Part shown: positions 55,027 through 62,861 of the stretch, one piece after another | How the letters are laid out: each line of letters starts with the position of its first letter | How positions within the stretch are numbered: the stretch's first letter is position 1 | NCBI RefSeq assembly: GCF_000023865.1 | Contig: NC_013159.1 | Coordinates: forward strand, 2,382,001-2,446,000 | DNA: 64,000 nt | Source: Saccharomonospora viridis DSM 43017 | GTDB lineage: Bacteria > Actinomycetota > Actinomycetes > Mycobacteriales > Pseudonocardiaceae | Direction: 5' to 3' | Made by a program: the position numbers and the translations under genes | The notes under the pieces: model-generated | Seen by the model: the letters and a program-made list of their open reading frames with translations, nothing else | What the model was told of the DNA's origin: nothing | Databases searched by the model: none

Positions 55027-56478
55027 TCATGCGCTCGGAGTCGGTCGGTAGAGCAGGGCTAGGAACTCCAGCAACACCCGTTCCCGCAGTCGGGCGGGTG
55101 CCGCGTCGAGCAGTGCGTTGATCGACGCCATCCGCTTCGGCAGCCCGGTGCCCTCCCCCTCACCCGGCGCCAGACCGGCCCCCGCGAGCAGTCCGGCGAA
55201 CTGTTCCGGGGTGAGCCGGTCGGGATCGAGGGTGAGAAGGAACTCCCGCAACGACGGGTCCACCGACACGGGCCCCGCCGCGCACGCGGCCTCCACCGAG
55301 TCCCGCAGGTCGACGACGAACTCCTGCTCCGACCCCCGATTGGCGGCCGTCACGGTCAGATGCAGATTCACCGGCGAATGCCCGTGCGCGAACTGCGGTT
55401 GGACGTACCAGCCCCGATCACGCATCTCGTCGGCCACGGTGAACAGGTCGAAACCGACCTCCTCGGGCGTGCCCCGCGTGGCCACGGCCAACAACGTGGA
55501 ATCGGGCTCCCCGAGGATCCGCAGTCCTTCGATCGACTCGATCCCATGCCTGATCTCCCGCACGGCGAAGAGCGTCTCCCGGGCGAGCCGCAGATAACCG
55601 TCCTCGCCCAGGTGCGTCACGACGGCCCAGGCCGCGGCGAGCGGGCCGCCCGAGCGGGTCGACTGCAACGTGGTGTTCAACATCGTGTAGCCGGGCCAGT
55701 CGGCACAACCGAAATAGTGACCACGGCGGGCCTCGGCGTTCGCGAACAACAACACCGACGTGCCTTTGGGGCAGTAGGCGTATTTGTGCAGATCCACCGA
55801 GATGCTCGTGACCCCCTCGACCGAGAAGTCGAACGCGGGTCCGTCGACACCGAGCCTGCGAAGATACGGCAGCACCCAACCGCCGATGCAGGCGTCGACA
55901 TGCATCCGAACCCCCCGCGCGGCGGCCGCGGCCGCGATCTCGGGGATCGGGTCGATCACCCCGTGCGCGTACGAGGGCGCACTGGCCACCACCAACACCG
56001 TGTCGTCGTCGATCGCCGACGCCATCGCGGCGGCGTCGGCCCGGAAGGTGACCGGGTCGACCTCCACCTCCACGAGCCGCAGTCCGAAGTAGTGGGCGGC
56101 CTTACGGAACGCCGCGTGCACGGTGGTGGGCACGACCAGTGCCGGATCGGCGACGTCCGGACGGCCTTGTCTGGCCGCGAGCACGGCCAGCAGGCACGAC
56201 TCGGTACCCCCCGAGGTGACCGTCCCGACCGTCTCATCGGTACCGCCGAGCAACGCCGCGGTCGTGGCCACGAGATCGTTCTCCATGCGCAGCAGCCCGG
56301 GGAACGTGGTGGGGTCGAGCGCGTTCGCCGACGACGCCAACGCGTGCGCCCGTGCCCCCAACTCGTCCAGCTCGGCCAACCCACTGTCGTAGACGTAGGC
56401 GAGTGTCCGCCCGCCGTGGGTGGGGGCGTCATCGGCGCGCAACGCACGAACCCGGGCCAGAACGTCCTCGATACTCAT
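55027..56478 (-). CDS. group II PLP-dependent amino acid decarboxylase
   Basis: 483 residues; glutamate decarboxylase/sphingosine-1-phosphate lyase clade. PLP region TVTSGGTESCLLAVLAAR, HVDACIGGWVLPYLRR, and the PLP lysine Lys232 in SVDLHKYAYCPKGTSVLLF. Substrate may be Glu, Asp, Tyr or a related amino acid. Relatives are often labelled aspartate aminotransferase family. ATG at 56478 overlaps the transporter stop (ATGA), so the two are coupled. The last 60 residues are an added tail. Confidence 0.87.
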   Translation of the reverse strand: MSIEDVLARVRALRADDAPTHGGRTLAYVYDSGLAELDELGARAHALASSANALDPTTFPGLLRMENDLVATTAALLGGTDETVGTVTSGGTESCLLAVLAARQGRPDVADPALVVPTTVHAAFRKAAHYFGLRLVEVEVDPVTFRADAAAMASAIDDDTVLVVASAPSYAHGVIDPIPEIAAAAAARGVRMHVDACIGGWVLPYLRRLGVDGPAFDFSVEGVTSISVDLHKYAYCPKGTSVLLFANAEARRGHYFGCADWPGYTMLNTTLQSTRSGGPLAAAWAVVTHLGEDGYLRLARETLFAVREIRHGIESIEGLRILGEPDSTLLAVATRGTPEEVGFDLFTVADEMRDRGWYVQPQFAHGHSPVNLHLTVTAANRGSEQEFVVDLRDSVEAACAAGPVSVDPSLREFLLTLDPDRLTPEQFAGLLAGAGLAPGEGEGTGLPKRMASINALLDAAPARLRERVLLEFLALLYRPTPSA

Positions 56479-57836
56479 GCCCCGATCACCTGCTCGGTAT
56501 CCGTCTCCCCGTCCATCCCGGTTCCGCGCGCACGCTCGGAACCGAACAGTCTGCGCCGCAGCAGCGGCAACCCCAGCACCACCAGCACGGCGGGCACGAC
56601 CGAGAAGCCGAACGTGATGGCCAAAACGGCGCTCTCCGGCTGCGTGGCCGACATCGCGTCGGTACCGGACACATAGCCGCCGAGCGACAGCATCAGTCCG
56701 AACAGGCTCGGCCCCAACGCCAGCCCGAGCGCCTCGGCCGCCGTCCACACCCCGGCCGTCACCCCGGCCCTGGCCTCACCGGTACGGCGCTCCTCCTCGG
56801 TGATCAGATCCGGCAGCAGTGCCAGGGGGAACACCTGGATGCCCGCATACCCCACCCCCGCCAACGCGACGAGGGCGAACACCGCGACGGACGGCAACAC
56901 TCGTGCGAACGCCAGACCGACCAACGCCGCCGCGAGCGCCACCGTCGCGATCCGAAACCCCGTCAACTTGCCTCCCGACCGTCCCACGCGGTCCCACAGC
57001 GGCATCACCAACAGGGCCGGTCCGATGAACCCGGCGAACAGCAGCGGTTGCAGGTCAGCGTCGCCCAGGACGTAGCGGGCGACGTAACTGACACCGGCGA
57101 GCAGGGTGGCCACCCCGAGCGCCTGGACGAAGTACACGCCGAGCAACAGCCGGAACGACCGCCACCGGCGCATCGTGGCCAGCAGTTCCCGCCATGTCGG
57201 AGTGGGTTGTTTGGGGCGACCGATCCGCACTCCCCGGACGCTTAGGACCACCGACACGGTCCCCACCACGATGAGCGCGGCCACGAACAGCCCCATGGCC
57301 CGGTAACCGGCCACGCCTCCGATGCCGTTCACGATGGCCGGGGCCACCGCCCCGGAGGTGAGGATGGCCAACGCCAGTACGGCGATGCGCCACGTCGTCA
57401 ACCTGGTGCGTTCGTGGTAGCCGTCGGTGAGTTCGGCGGGTAACGCGTTGAACGGCACCTGGAAGAACGCGAACGCGGTGGCGCACAGGAAGAACACCGC
57501 CACGACGTACGCGGAATCGGCACCGACGCTGCCGAATCCGGGGTACGCGAACAAAGCGGCGAACGTGACCGCGAGTGCGAGCCCTCCGACCACGAGCGAC
57601 CTGACACGGCTGCCTCGCCGTACGAGGTCTGCGTCGGAGAGTCGACCCGCCACCGGATTGAACACGACGTCCCATGCCTTGGGCAGCAACACGATGGCCC
57701 CCGCGGCGGCCGCCGGAACGGCCAGCGTGTCGGTGAGATAGGGCAGCAGAAGCAGTCCCGGCACGGTGCCGAACGCTCCGGTGACGAAAGAACCTAGTGA
57801 GTACCCCAGACGGGTTCGGGTGCCGAGTGCGGACAT
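56475..57836 (-). CDS. MFS/GPH-family transporter paired with the decarboxylase
   Basis: 453 residues, twelve predicted membrane helices. Glycoside-pentoside-hexuronide:cation (MelB-like, MFS_2) features: LGYSLGSFVTGAFGTVPGLLLLPYLTDTL, WDVVFNPVAGRLSD, FFQVPFNALPAELTD and the loop LITEEERRTGEARAGV. Predicted substrate is not clear; possibly the decarboxylase substrate or product. ATG at 57836 with GGGAGGG. The upstream gap holds the divergent TetR gene. Confidence 0.83.
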   Translation of the reverse strand: MSALGTRTRLGYSLGSFVTGAFGTVPGLLLLPYLTDTLAVPAAAAGAIVLLPKAWDVVFNPVAGRLSDADLVRRGSRVRSLVVGGLALAVTFAALFAYPGFGSVGADSAYVVAVFFLCATAFAFFQVPFNALPAELTDGYHERTRLTTWRIAVLALAILTSGAVAPAIVNGIGGVAGYRAMGLFVAALIVVGTVSVVLSVRGVRIGRPKQPTPTWRELLATMRRWRSFRLLLGVYFVQALGVATLLAGVSYVARYVLGDADLQPLLFAGFIGPALLVMPLWDRVGRSGGKLTGFRIATVALAAALVGLAFARVLPSVAVFALVALAGVGYAGIQVFPLALLPDLITEEERRTGEARAGVTAGVWTAAEALGLALGPSLFGLMLSLGGYVSGTDAMSATQPESAVLAITFGFSVVPAVLVVLGLPLLRRRLFGSERARGTGMDGETDTEQVIGA

Positions 57837-58141
57837 GACCCTCCCGACGACAGCGATCGAATGCCGGAAATAGTCGCATCCTGCGAACCCGTCCCGTCGC
57901 CGGGCCACGCCGGCGTGTCGGCGCGGCCGACGGTGGCGACGGAAAAATCCGTCATATCGGGAGGAATCCGGGGGCACTGCCGCGTCGGTGTCGGCGAAAC
58001 GTCACATCAGCTGCCCTCGCTTCATCGCCTGAACGGCATCGGTCGCGACGAAGGCTGAATTCGGGTCTCCAGCAGGGCCGGACACTCGTGACTAGAATCG
58101 GCGGAATTGACAACAGCCATAGTCAGTCACGGAAAAGAGCC
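57837..58141. other. 305-bp divergent promoter region
   Basis: Between the transporter and a TetR gene. TTGACA-like TTGACAACAG lies near 58107, and TGACTA near 58088 and TAGTCA near 58124 form a wide inverted repeat (spacing about 29). No coding sequence is evident. Likely holds the TetR operator and both promoters. Confidence 0.4.
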
Positions 58142-58750
58142 ATGGCAGGCACGGATCGCACCTGGGCGGGCACCACGCTGTCCGATCGCCGGGCCACACG
58201 CCGTCGGCAACTGCTCGAAGCCGGCCTGGAGTTGCTCGGTACCTCGGGCCCCTCCGCCGTGAGCGTGCGCGCGGTGTGTCGCCAGGCGAAACTGACCGAA
58301 CGCTACTTCTACGAGAACTTCACCGGCCGCGACGAGTTCGTCGTCGCGGTGTACGAACATGTCGCGGCCCTCGCCCATCAGGTGCTCGTCGACGCCGTCG
58401 AACTCGCGGGACCTGAGATTCGGGATCGCGCCGAAGCGGCCGTGTCGGTGTTCGTGACGCTGATCCTCGACGATCCCCGCAAGGGACGAGTTCTGCTGTT
58501 GTCCCCGCTCGCCGATCCGGCGCTGCTTCGCCTGGGTGCGCAGCGGCTGCCCATGTTCGCCGAACTGGTACGCGAACAACTGTCCGACCGGGTCGACGAA
58601 CAGGACCGCGCCATGACGGCGACCGCGTTGGTGGGGGGATTGGCCAACGTGTTCATCGCCTATCTCAACGGCACGTTGGACGTCAGCCGCGATCACCTCA
58701 CCGCTCACTGTGTCCGGTTGGTCCTCGGCGCCGACGCACTGCACTCGTGA
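58142..58750 (+). CDS. TetR-family regulator, divergent from transporter-decarboxylase pair
   Basis: 202 residues. HTH ATRRRQLLEAGLELLGTSGPSAVSVRAVCRQAKLTERYFYENFTGRDEFVVAVYEHV; helical effector domain. ATG at 58142 follows GGAAAAGAG. Divergent from the MFS gene; a probable repressor of the transporter-decarboxylase operon. Confidence 0.88.
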   Translation: MAGTDRTWAGTTLSDRRATRRRQLLEAGLELLGTSGPSAVSVRAVCRQAKLTERYFYENFTGRDEFVVAVYEHVAALAHQVLVDAVELAGPEIRDRAEAAVSVFVTLILDDPRKGRVLLLSPLADPALLRLGAQRLPMFAELVREQLSDRVDEQDRAMTATALVGGLANVFIAYLNGTLDVSRDHLTAHCVRLVLGADALHS

Positions 58751-58858
58751 CGTCCCCGCCGCGTCGAACGGCCACGGCGGGGGACGTCTCCACAATCTGC
58801 GGACACGGCCGCATAACCTGCGGACACGGCGACGCAGGCTGCGGACACGATGTGCGGG

Positions 58859-60028
58859 TTAGGCCGCGCCCAGGAGATGTTCGAAGGCCAGTTGTGACAA
58901 CTGGGCGTAGGCGTAGCCGCGGGCGGCCGCGGCGTCGACGTCGAACTCCTCGAACGCGGTTCGATCGGCCTTGAGATCGGACACCGTCTCCCCCTCGGCC
59001 AACGTCGGCTGCGCCAGTTCCGGCACCCGGGAACGTTCCAGCGCCTCCTGCACCCGCGGGTCGGCACGGAAGGCCTTCGCCCGCTCCCGCAACAACAGAT
59101 ACGACCGCATGTTGGCCTCCGCGCTGGCCCACACACCGTCGATGTCCTCGGTACGCGGCGGCTTGTAGTCGAAGTGTCGGGGGCCGTCGTATCCGCCGTG
59201 TTCGAGCAGGTCCACCAAAAAGAACGCCGACAGCACGTCGCCGTGTCCGAACACGAGGTCCTGGTCGTACCGAGGTCCGTGTTGGCCGTTGAGGTCAATG
59301 TGGAACAACTTGCCCTGCCACAACGCCTGGCCGATGCCGTGCACGAAGTTCAGCCCGGCCATCTGCTCGTGGCCGACCTCGGGGTTGAGCCCCACCATCT
59401 CGTGGTGTTCCAAGGTGGAGATGAACGCCAGCGCATGCCCGATGGTGGGCAGCAGGATGTCCCCGCGCGGTTCGTTCGGCTTGGGTTCCAGCGCCAACCT
59501 CAGCCCGTAGCCTTGCTCCACGACGTACTGCGCGAGCGTGTCTATCCCTTCGCGATAGCGGTCCATCGCGGCACGCACGTCCTTGGCCGCGTCCGTCTCG
59601 CTGCCCTCACGACCGCCCCACAACACGTACGTCGTCGCGCCGAGTTCGGCCGCAAGATCCATGTTGCGCATCACCTTGCGCAGCGCGAACCGACGGATGT
59701 CACGGTCGTTGCTGGTGAGCGCACCGTCCTTGAACACGGGGTGGGTGAACAGGTTGGTGGTGGCCATCGGCACCACGAGTCCGGTCTCGTCGAGCGCCGT
59801 CCGGAACCGGCTGATCCGCTTCTCGCGCTCACGCTCGTCACTGCCGAAGGGAATGAGGTCGTTGTCGTGGAAGGTCACTCCCCACGCACCCAGTTCGGCC
59901 AGCTTGTGCACCGTCTCGACCACGTCGAGCTCGGGCCTCGTCGCGTCACCGAACGGATCGGCGGCCCGCCAGCCCACCGTCCACAGACCGAAACTGAACT
60001 TGTCCTCTGCCACGGGTTTGCCGACCAC
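58859..60028 (-). CDS. xylA: xylose isomerase XylA
   Basis: 389 residues, class I actinobacterial form (388-389 aa). Interconverts D-xylose and D-xylulose, and glucose and fructose. Active-site blocks: [12 protein letters not shown] (His), [26 protein letters not shown] (Glu, Lys), [14 protein letters not shown] and [26 protein letters not shown] at 60028 follows CGGGAGGACACA, preferred over GTG 60043. Divergent from its presumed ROK repressor. The xylulokinase xylB is not in the window. Confidence 0.95.
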   Translation of the reverse strand: MVGKPVAEDKFSFGLWTVGWRAADPFGDATRPELDVVETVHKLAELGAWGVTFHDNDLIPFGSDEREREKRISRFRTALDETGLVVPMATTNLFTHPVFKDGALTSNDRDIRRFALRKVMRNMDLAAELGATTYVLWGGREGSETDAAKDVRAAMDRYREGIDTLAQYVVEQGYGLRLALEPKPNEPRGDILLPTIGHALAFISTLEHHEMVGLNPEVGHEQMAGLNFVHGIGQALWQGKLFHIDLNGQHGPRYDQDLVFGHGDVLSAFFLVDLLEHGGYDGPRHFDYKPPRTEDIDGVWASAEANMRSYLLLRERAKAFRADPRVQEALERSRVPELAQPTLAEGETVSDLKADRTAFEEFDVDAAAARGYAYAQLSQLAFEHLLGAA

Positions 60029-60060
60029 TGTGTCCTCCCGCACGACGGAATAGTTTGATC

Positions 60061-60107
60061 ACTGAACTTATGCAGTGGTCCGGGTCAGGTCAAGGGTTTA
60101 GTTCAGT
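60061..60107. promoter_or_regulatory. inverted repeat between xylA and the ROK repressor
   Basis: ACTGAACT (60061-60068) and AGTTCAGT (60100-60107) form an 8-bp perfect inverted repeat with 31 bp between. Either arm lies close to one gene start; likely sites for the ROK repressor, or two half-sites of a looped complex. Confidence 0.5.
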
Positions 60108-60109
60108 CG

Positions 60110-61372
60110 ATGAACGATTACGATCGAGCTGTGACCGACATCGGCCCCGCGGACCAGCACACCGTCCGCCGCCACAACTGCGCCCTGGTGCTGGACACCA
60201 TCGCCGCCTCCCCCGGGATCTCCCGGGCGGGCGTCGCCGCACGCACGGGACTCACCAAAGCCACGGTGTCGAGCCTGGTCGACCGTCTCGTCACCGCGTC
60301 GCTGGTCCGCGAGGACGGACGTCAGCACCGCAGCGGTCCGGGACGACGTGGCACGTCACTGTCCCTGTCGCCGCACGGTCCCCATGGACTCGGCGTGGAG
60401 ATCGCCGTCGATCACGTCACCACGTGTCTGATCGGCCTGACCGGCGAGGTGCGGGACGAACACACACGCCGCGTCGACAATCGTGGGAGATCGGTCGGCA
60501 GGGTGCTCGCCCGGATCGCCCGGGAGATGAACGAGGCCCTGGACCGGGCACACCGGAACGGGATCGTCGTCGGGGGGATCGGGGTGGCCGTCCCGGGACT
60601 CGTGGAGGCGGCGAACGGCTGGGTCCGCATGGCTCCGAACCTCGGCTGGCGCGACGTCGACCTCATCACCGAGTTGCACCGTCGCGTAGCCGTACCGTTC
60701 GGGGAGCTGGTCGTCGGCAACGAGGCCGACCTCGCCGCCCTCGCCGAACTCGCCGCGCCCCGCCTGCACTGCGAGGATGCGGCGCCCGACAGCTTCGTGT
60801 ACGTCTCCGGGGAGGTCGGCGTCGGCGCAGGCATCGTGCTCGACGGGGAGTTGTTCCGCGGGACCCACGGTTTCGGCGGCGAACTCGGCCACTTTCCCGT
60901 CCAACAGCGCGGCCCCCGGTGTTCCTGCGGCGCACGAGGCTGCCTCGAACGACTCGCGGGCCAGGACGCCATCCTCGACCGTGCCGGCGTCGACGACGTG
61001 GACACGTTGTGCGTCCGACTGGAGGACGGCGACCGCACGGCCGCCGCCGCCGCACGCTCCGCCGGACGACTGCTGGGCACGGCTCTGTCCGGTGTGGTCA
61101 ACCTGCTGGACGTGTCCACGGTCGTGCTCGGAGGGATCTACGCACGTCTGTATCCGTGGTTGGCCGGGCCGCTGCACACCGAACTCACGGCACGCGTCGT
61201 CAGCACGCCATGGCGATCGGTGGACGTGCGACGCTCGACGGTGGGCCCCGAGGCCGCCGTCCGCGGAGCCGCCATCTCGGCCCTACGGACGATCCGCACC
61301 GATCCCGCCTCCTACCTCTCCCGGTCCTCGACTCACCGGAAATCCGTTCGGACCACCGAGGCCGGGGACTGA
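60110..61372 (+). CDS. ROK-family transcriptional regulator (XylR-like)
   Basis: 420 residues. N-terminal winged HTH (HTVRRHNCALVLDTIAASPGISRAGVAARTGLTKATVSSLVDRL) and a ROK sugar-binding domain (about residues 95-385) with ELGHFPVQQRGPRCSCGARGCLE (zinc cysteines). This fits XylR-type repressors of xylose catabolism. The ATG at 60110 is weakly supported; a GTG at 60131 is an alternative. Divergent from xylA. Confidence 0.9.
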   Translation: MNDYDRAVTDIGPADQHTVRRHNCALVLDTIAASPGISRAGVAARTGLTKATVSSLVDRLVTASLVREDGRQHRSGPGRRGTSLSLSPHGPHGLGVEIAVDHVTTCLIGLTGEVRDEHTRRVDNRGRSVGRVLARIAREMNEALDRAHRNGIVVGGIGVAVPGLVEAANGWVRMAPNLGWRDVDLITELHRRVAVPFGELVVGNEADLAALAELAAPRLHCEDAAPDSFVYVSGEVGVGAGIVLDGELFRGTHGFGGELGHFPVQQRGPRCSCGARGCLERLAGQDAILDRAGVDDVDTLCVRLEDGDRTAAAAARSAGRLLGTALSGVVNLLDVSTVVLGGIYARLYPWLAGPLHTELTARVVSTPWRSVDVRRSTVGPEAAVRGAAISALRTIRTDPASYLSRSSTHRKSVRTTEAGD

Positions 61373-61507
61373 CCGGGGGGAGCCGGACTTGGGCGCCCGG
61401 CCATGCGGCACGGCCGACACCCTGTCCGATGCCGCGGCACGGGAGCACGCCGCGGGCCGGGTCGACACTCGGAAGCTGTGACGACGGCGACGTCGTCCTT
61501 CCGCACC

Positions 61508-61536
61508 TTGACCGTTGAGGTTTGGTTAGGCAAACC
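61508..61536 (+). promoter_or_regulatory. candidate promoter of the siderophore-binding gene
   Basis: TTGACC at 61508-61513, a 17-bp spacer, CAAACC at 61531-61536. The start would lie close to the ATG at 61545 (short or no leader). The iron box covers the spacer end and the -10. Confidence 0.4.
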
Positions 61537-61539
61537 TTA
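61521..61539 (+). promoter_or_regulatory. iron box (IdeR/DmdR operator)
   Basis: TTTGGTTAGGCAAACCTTA agrees with the 19-bp IdeR/DtxR consensus TTAGGTTAGGCTAACCTAA at 16 of 19 positions. It ends five bases before the ATG of the lipoprotein gene. Repression in iron sufficiency is expected. Confidence 0.85.
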
Positions 61540-61544
61540 TATCC

Positions 61545-62582
61545 ATGTCCGTTCCTTCCCGCCACGGCCGCCGGCTCGTCCTCGCCGCGCTCGCCGTACT
61601 CATCCTGCTGCTGACCGGCTGTTCCGGTGGCGGGGAGTCCCCCAGCGCCGAGGACACCCGGGCGGTGGAGACGGAACCCGATGCTCTGCCGGTGACCATC
61701 GAGCACCGATTCGGCTCCACGACCATCACCGACCCTCCGCGGCGGGTGGTCAGTGTGGGACTCACCGACCACGACGCCTTGCTGGCCCTCGGCGTGACCC
61801 CGGTCGCGACCACCCGGTGGTTCGGCGACTATCCCGGCGCGATCGGCCCCTGGGCGCGGGAAGCGCTCGGCGACGCGCCGGACCCGGTGGTACTCCACAA
61901 CCAGAACGGCATCCAATTCGAACGCATCGCGGAACTGGAACCGGATCTCATCCTCGGCCTGTACTCGGAGCTGAGTCAGGCCGACTACGACATCCTGTCC
62001 CGGATCGCGCCGACGATCGCGCCTCCGCCGGGCCAGCCGGACTACGGCATCTCGTGGCGGGAACTCACGACGACGGTGGGCAAGGCCATCGGCAAACCCG
62101 CCCAGGCGCAGCGGGTCGTCGCCGACGTCGATCGCACACTCGAGCGGCTCCGCGACGAGCACCCCGAATTCGAGGGCGCCACCGCCTTGGTCGCCACCCT
62201 GTACGAGGGCTACTTCCTGTACGGCGACGACGATCCTCGTTCACAGCTGCTGACCGATCTCGGTTTCACTCTCCCGCAGGAGCTCGACGACCTGGTCGGC
62301 GATCAGTTCGGGGCCAGCATCAGCAAAGAGCATGCCGACGTCCTCGACGCGGACGTCGTCGTGTGGCTCACCGACGACGGCGACGCGGAACTGCGCGAGG
62401 ACCCCCTGTACAGCAAGCTTCGTCCGGCCAAGGAGAGGCGCGAGGTCCTGGTCGAGGAGAACAGCGACTTCGGCGCCGCGTTCTCCCAGGTGTCGGCGCT
62501 CAGTGTGCCGTACGTCCTCGAACACCTCGTGCCACGACTCCAAGCCGCCGTGGACGGCGATCCCTCGACCGTCGCCGACTGA
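61545..62582 (+). CDS. iron-siderophore ABC transporter substrate-binding lipoprotein
   Basis: 345 residues. Signal peptide with lipobox LLLTGCSG (Cys26 lipidated), then a class III (FecB/BtuF) binding fold: ITDPPRRVVSVGLTDHDALLALGVTPVATTRWFGD, IAELEPDLILGLYSELSQADYDILSRIAPTIAPP and a C-terminal lobe. Captures ferric siderophore at the cell surface. Permease and ATPase genes are not adjacent within the window, so partners must be elsewhere. Under an iron box; ends in a terminator. Confidence 0.92.
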   Translation: MSVPSRHGRRLVLAALAVLILLLTGCSGGGESPSAEDTRAVETEPDALPVTIEHRFGSTTITDPPRRVVSVGLTDHDALLALGVTPVATTRWFGDYPGAIGPWAREALGDAPDPVVLHNQNGIQFERIAELEPDLILGLYSELSQADYDILSRIAPTIAPPPGQPDYGISWRELTTTVGKAIGKPAQAQRVVADVDRTLERLRDEHPEFEGATALVATLYEGYFLYGDDDPRSQLLTDLGFTLPQELDDLVGDQFGASISKEHADVLDADVVVWLTDDGDAELREDPLYSKLRPAKERREVLVEENSDFGAAFSQVSALSVPYVLEHLVPRLQAAVDGDPSTVAD

Positions 62583-62605
62583 CGTAATCCTTTCGCCCTC
62601 CCCTC

Positions 62606-62628
62606 GCCCACGGGATCACCCCGTGGGC
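62606..62628 (+). terminator. intrinsic terminator of the siderophore-binding gene
   Basis: GCCCACGGG (62606-62614), a 5-base loop, CCCGTGGGC (62620-62628), then TTTCGTCTGTT. 9-bp perfect stem, 23 bp after the stop. Confidence 0.8.
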
Positions 62629-62678
62629 TTTCGTCTGTTCCGAGCGTTGCCGTCTCCCGCGGACCACGACGGAGGAAC

Positions 62679-62798
62679 GTGAGAACGATCATGGCCCGTC
62701 CCGCCACGCCGCGAACGCTTCGACGGGTGGGAGCCTCCGCCCAGGGAGTTCAGGCACAGACCACTCGGACTCGAACGCATATTAAGTCAGCCGCTTGA
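62679..62798 (+). CDS. possible 39-codon basic mini-ORF before the P450
   Basis: GTG at 62679 with GGAGG three bases upstream, in frame with ATG at 62691; a short Arg/Thr-rich peptide ending inside the right arm of the operator at 62798. May be chance or a decayed gene; no similarity seen. Confidence 0.2.
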   Translation: MRTIMARPATPRTLRRVGASAQGVQAQTTRTRTHIKSAA

Positions 62799-62802
62799 CT
62801 TA
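62783..62802. promoter_or_regulatory. operator-like palindrome upstream of the second P450
   Basis: TAAGTCA (62783-62789), six bases, TGACTTA (62796-62802): perfect 7-bp arms, 60 bp before the P450 start. The form fits a TetR or MarR site; no regulator gene for it is visible inside the window. Confidence 0.5.
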
Positions 62803-62861
62803 GTGTCACGGTATGCGATTGACTTGCCGCGCATCGCGTTCGCACGGAGAGGACACGGACA

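Noticed and set aside
60055-61518. A 487-codon plus-strand frame over the ROK gene
   Set aside because: Shifted shadow of the ROK repressor; Arg/Gly/His-rich with no domain.
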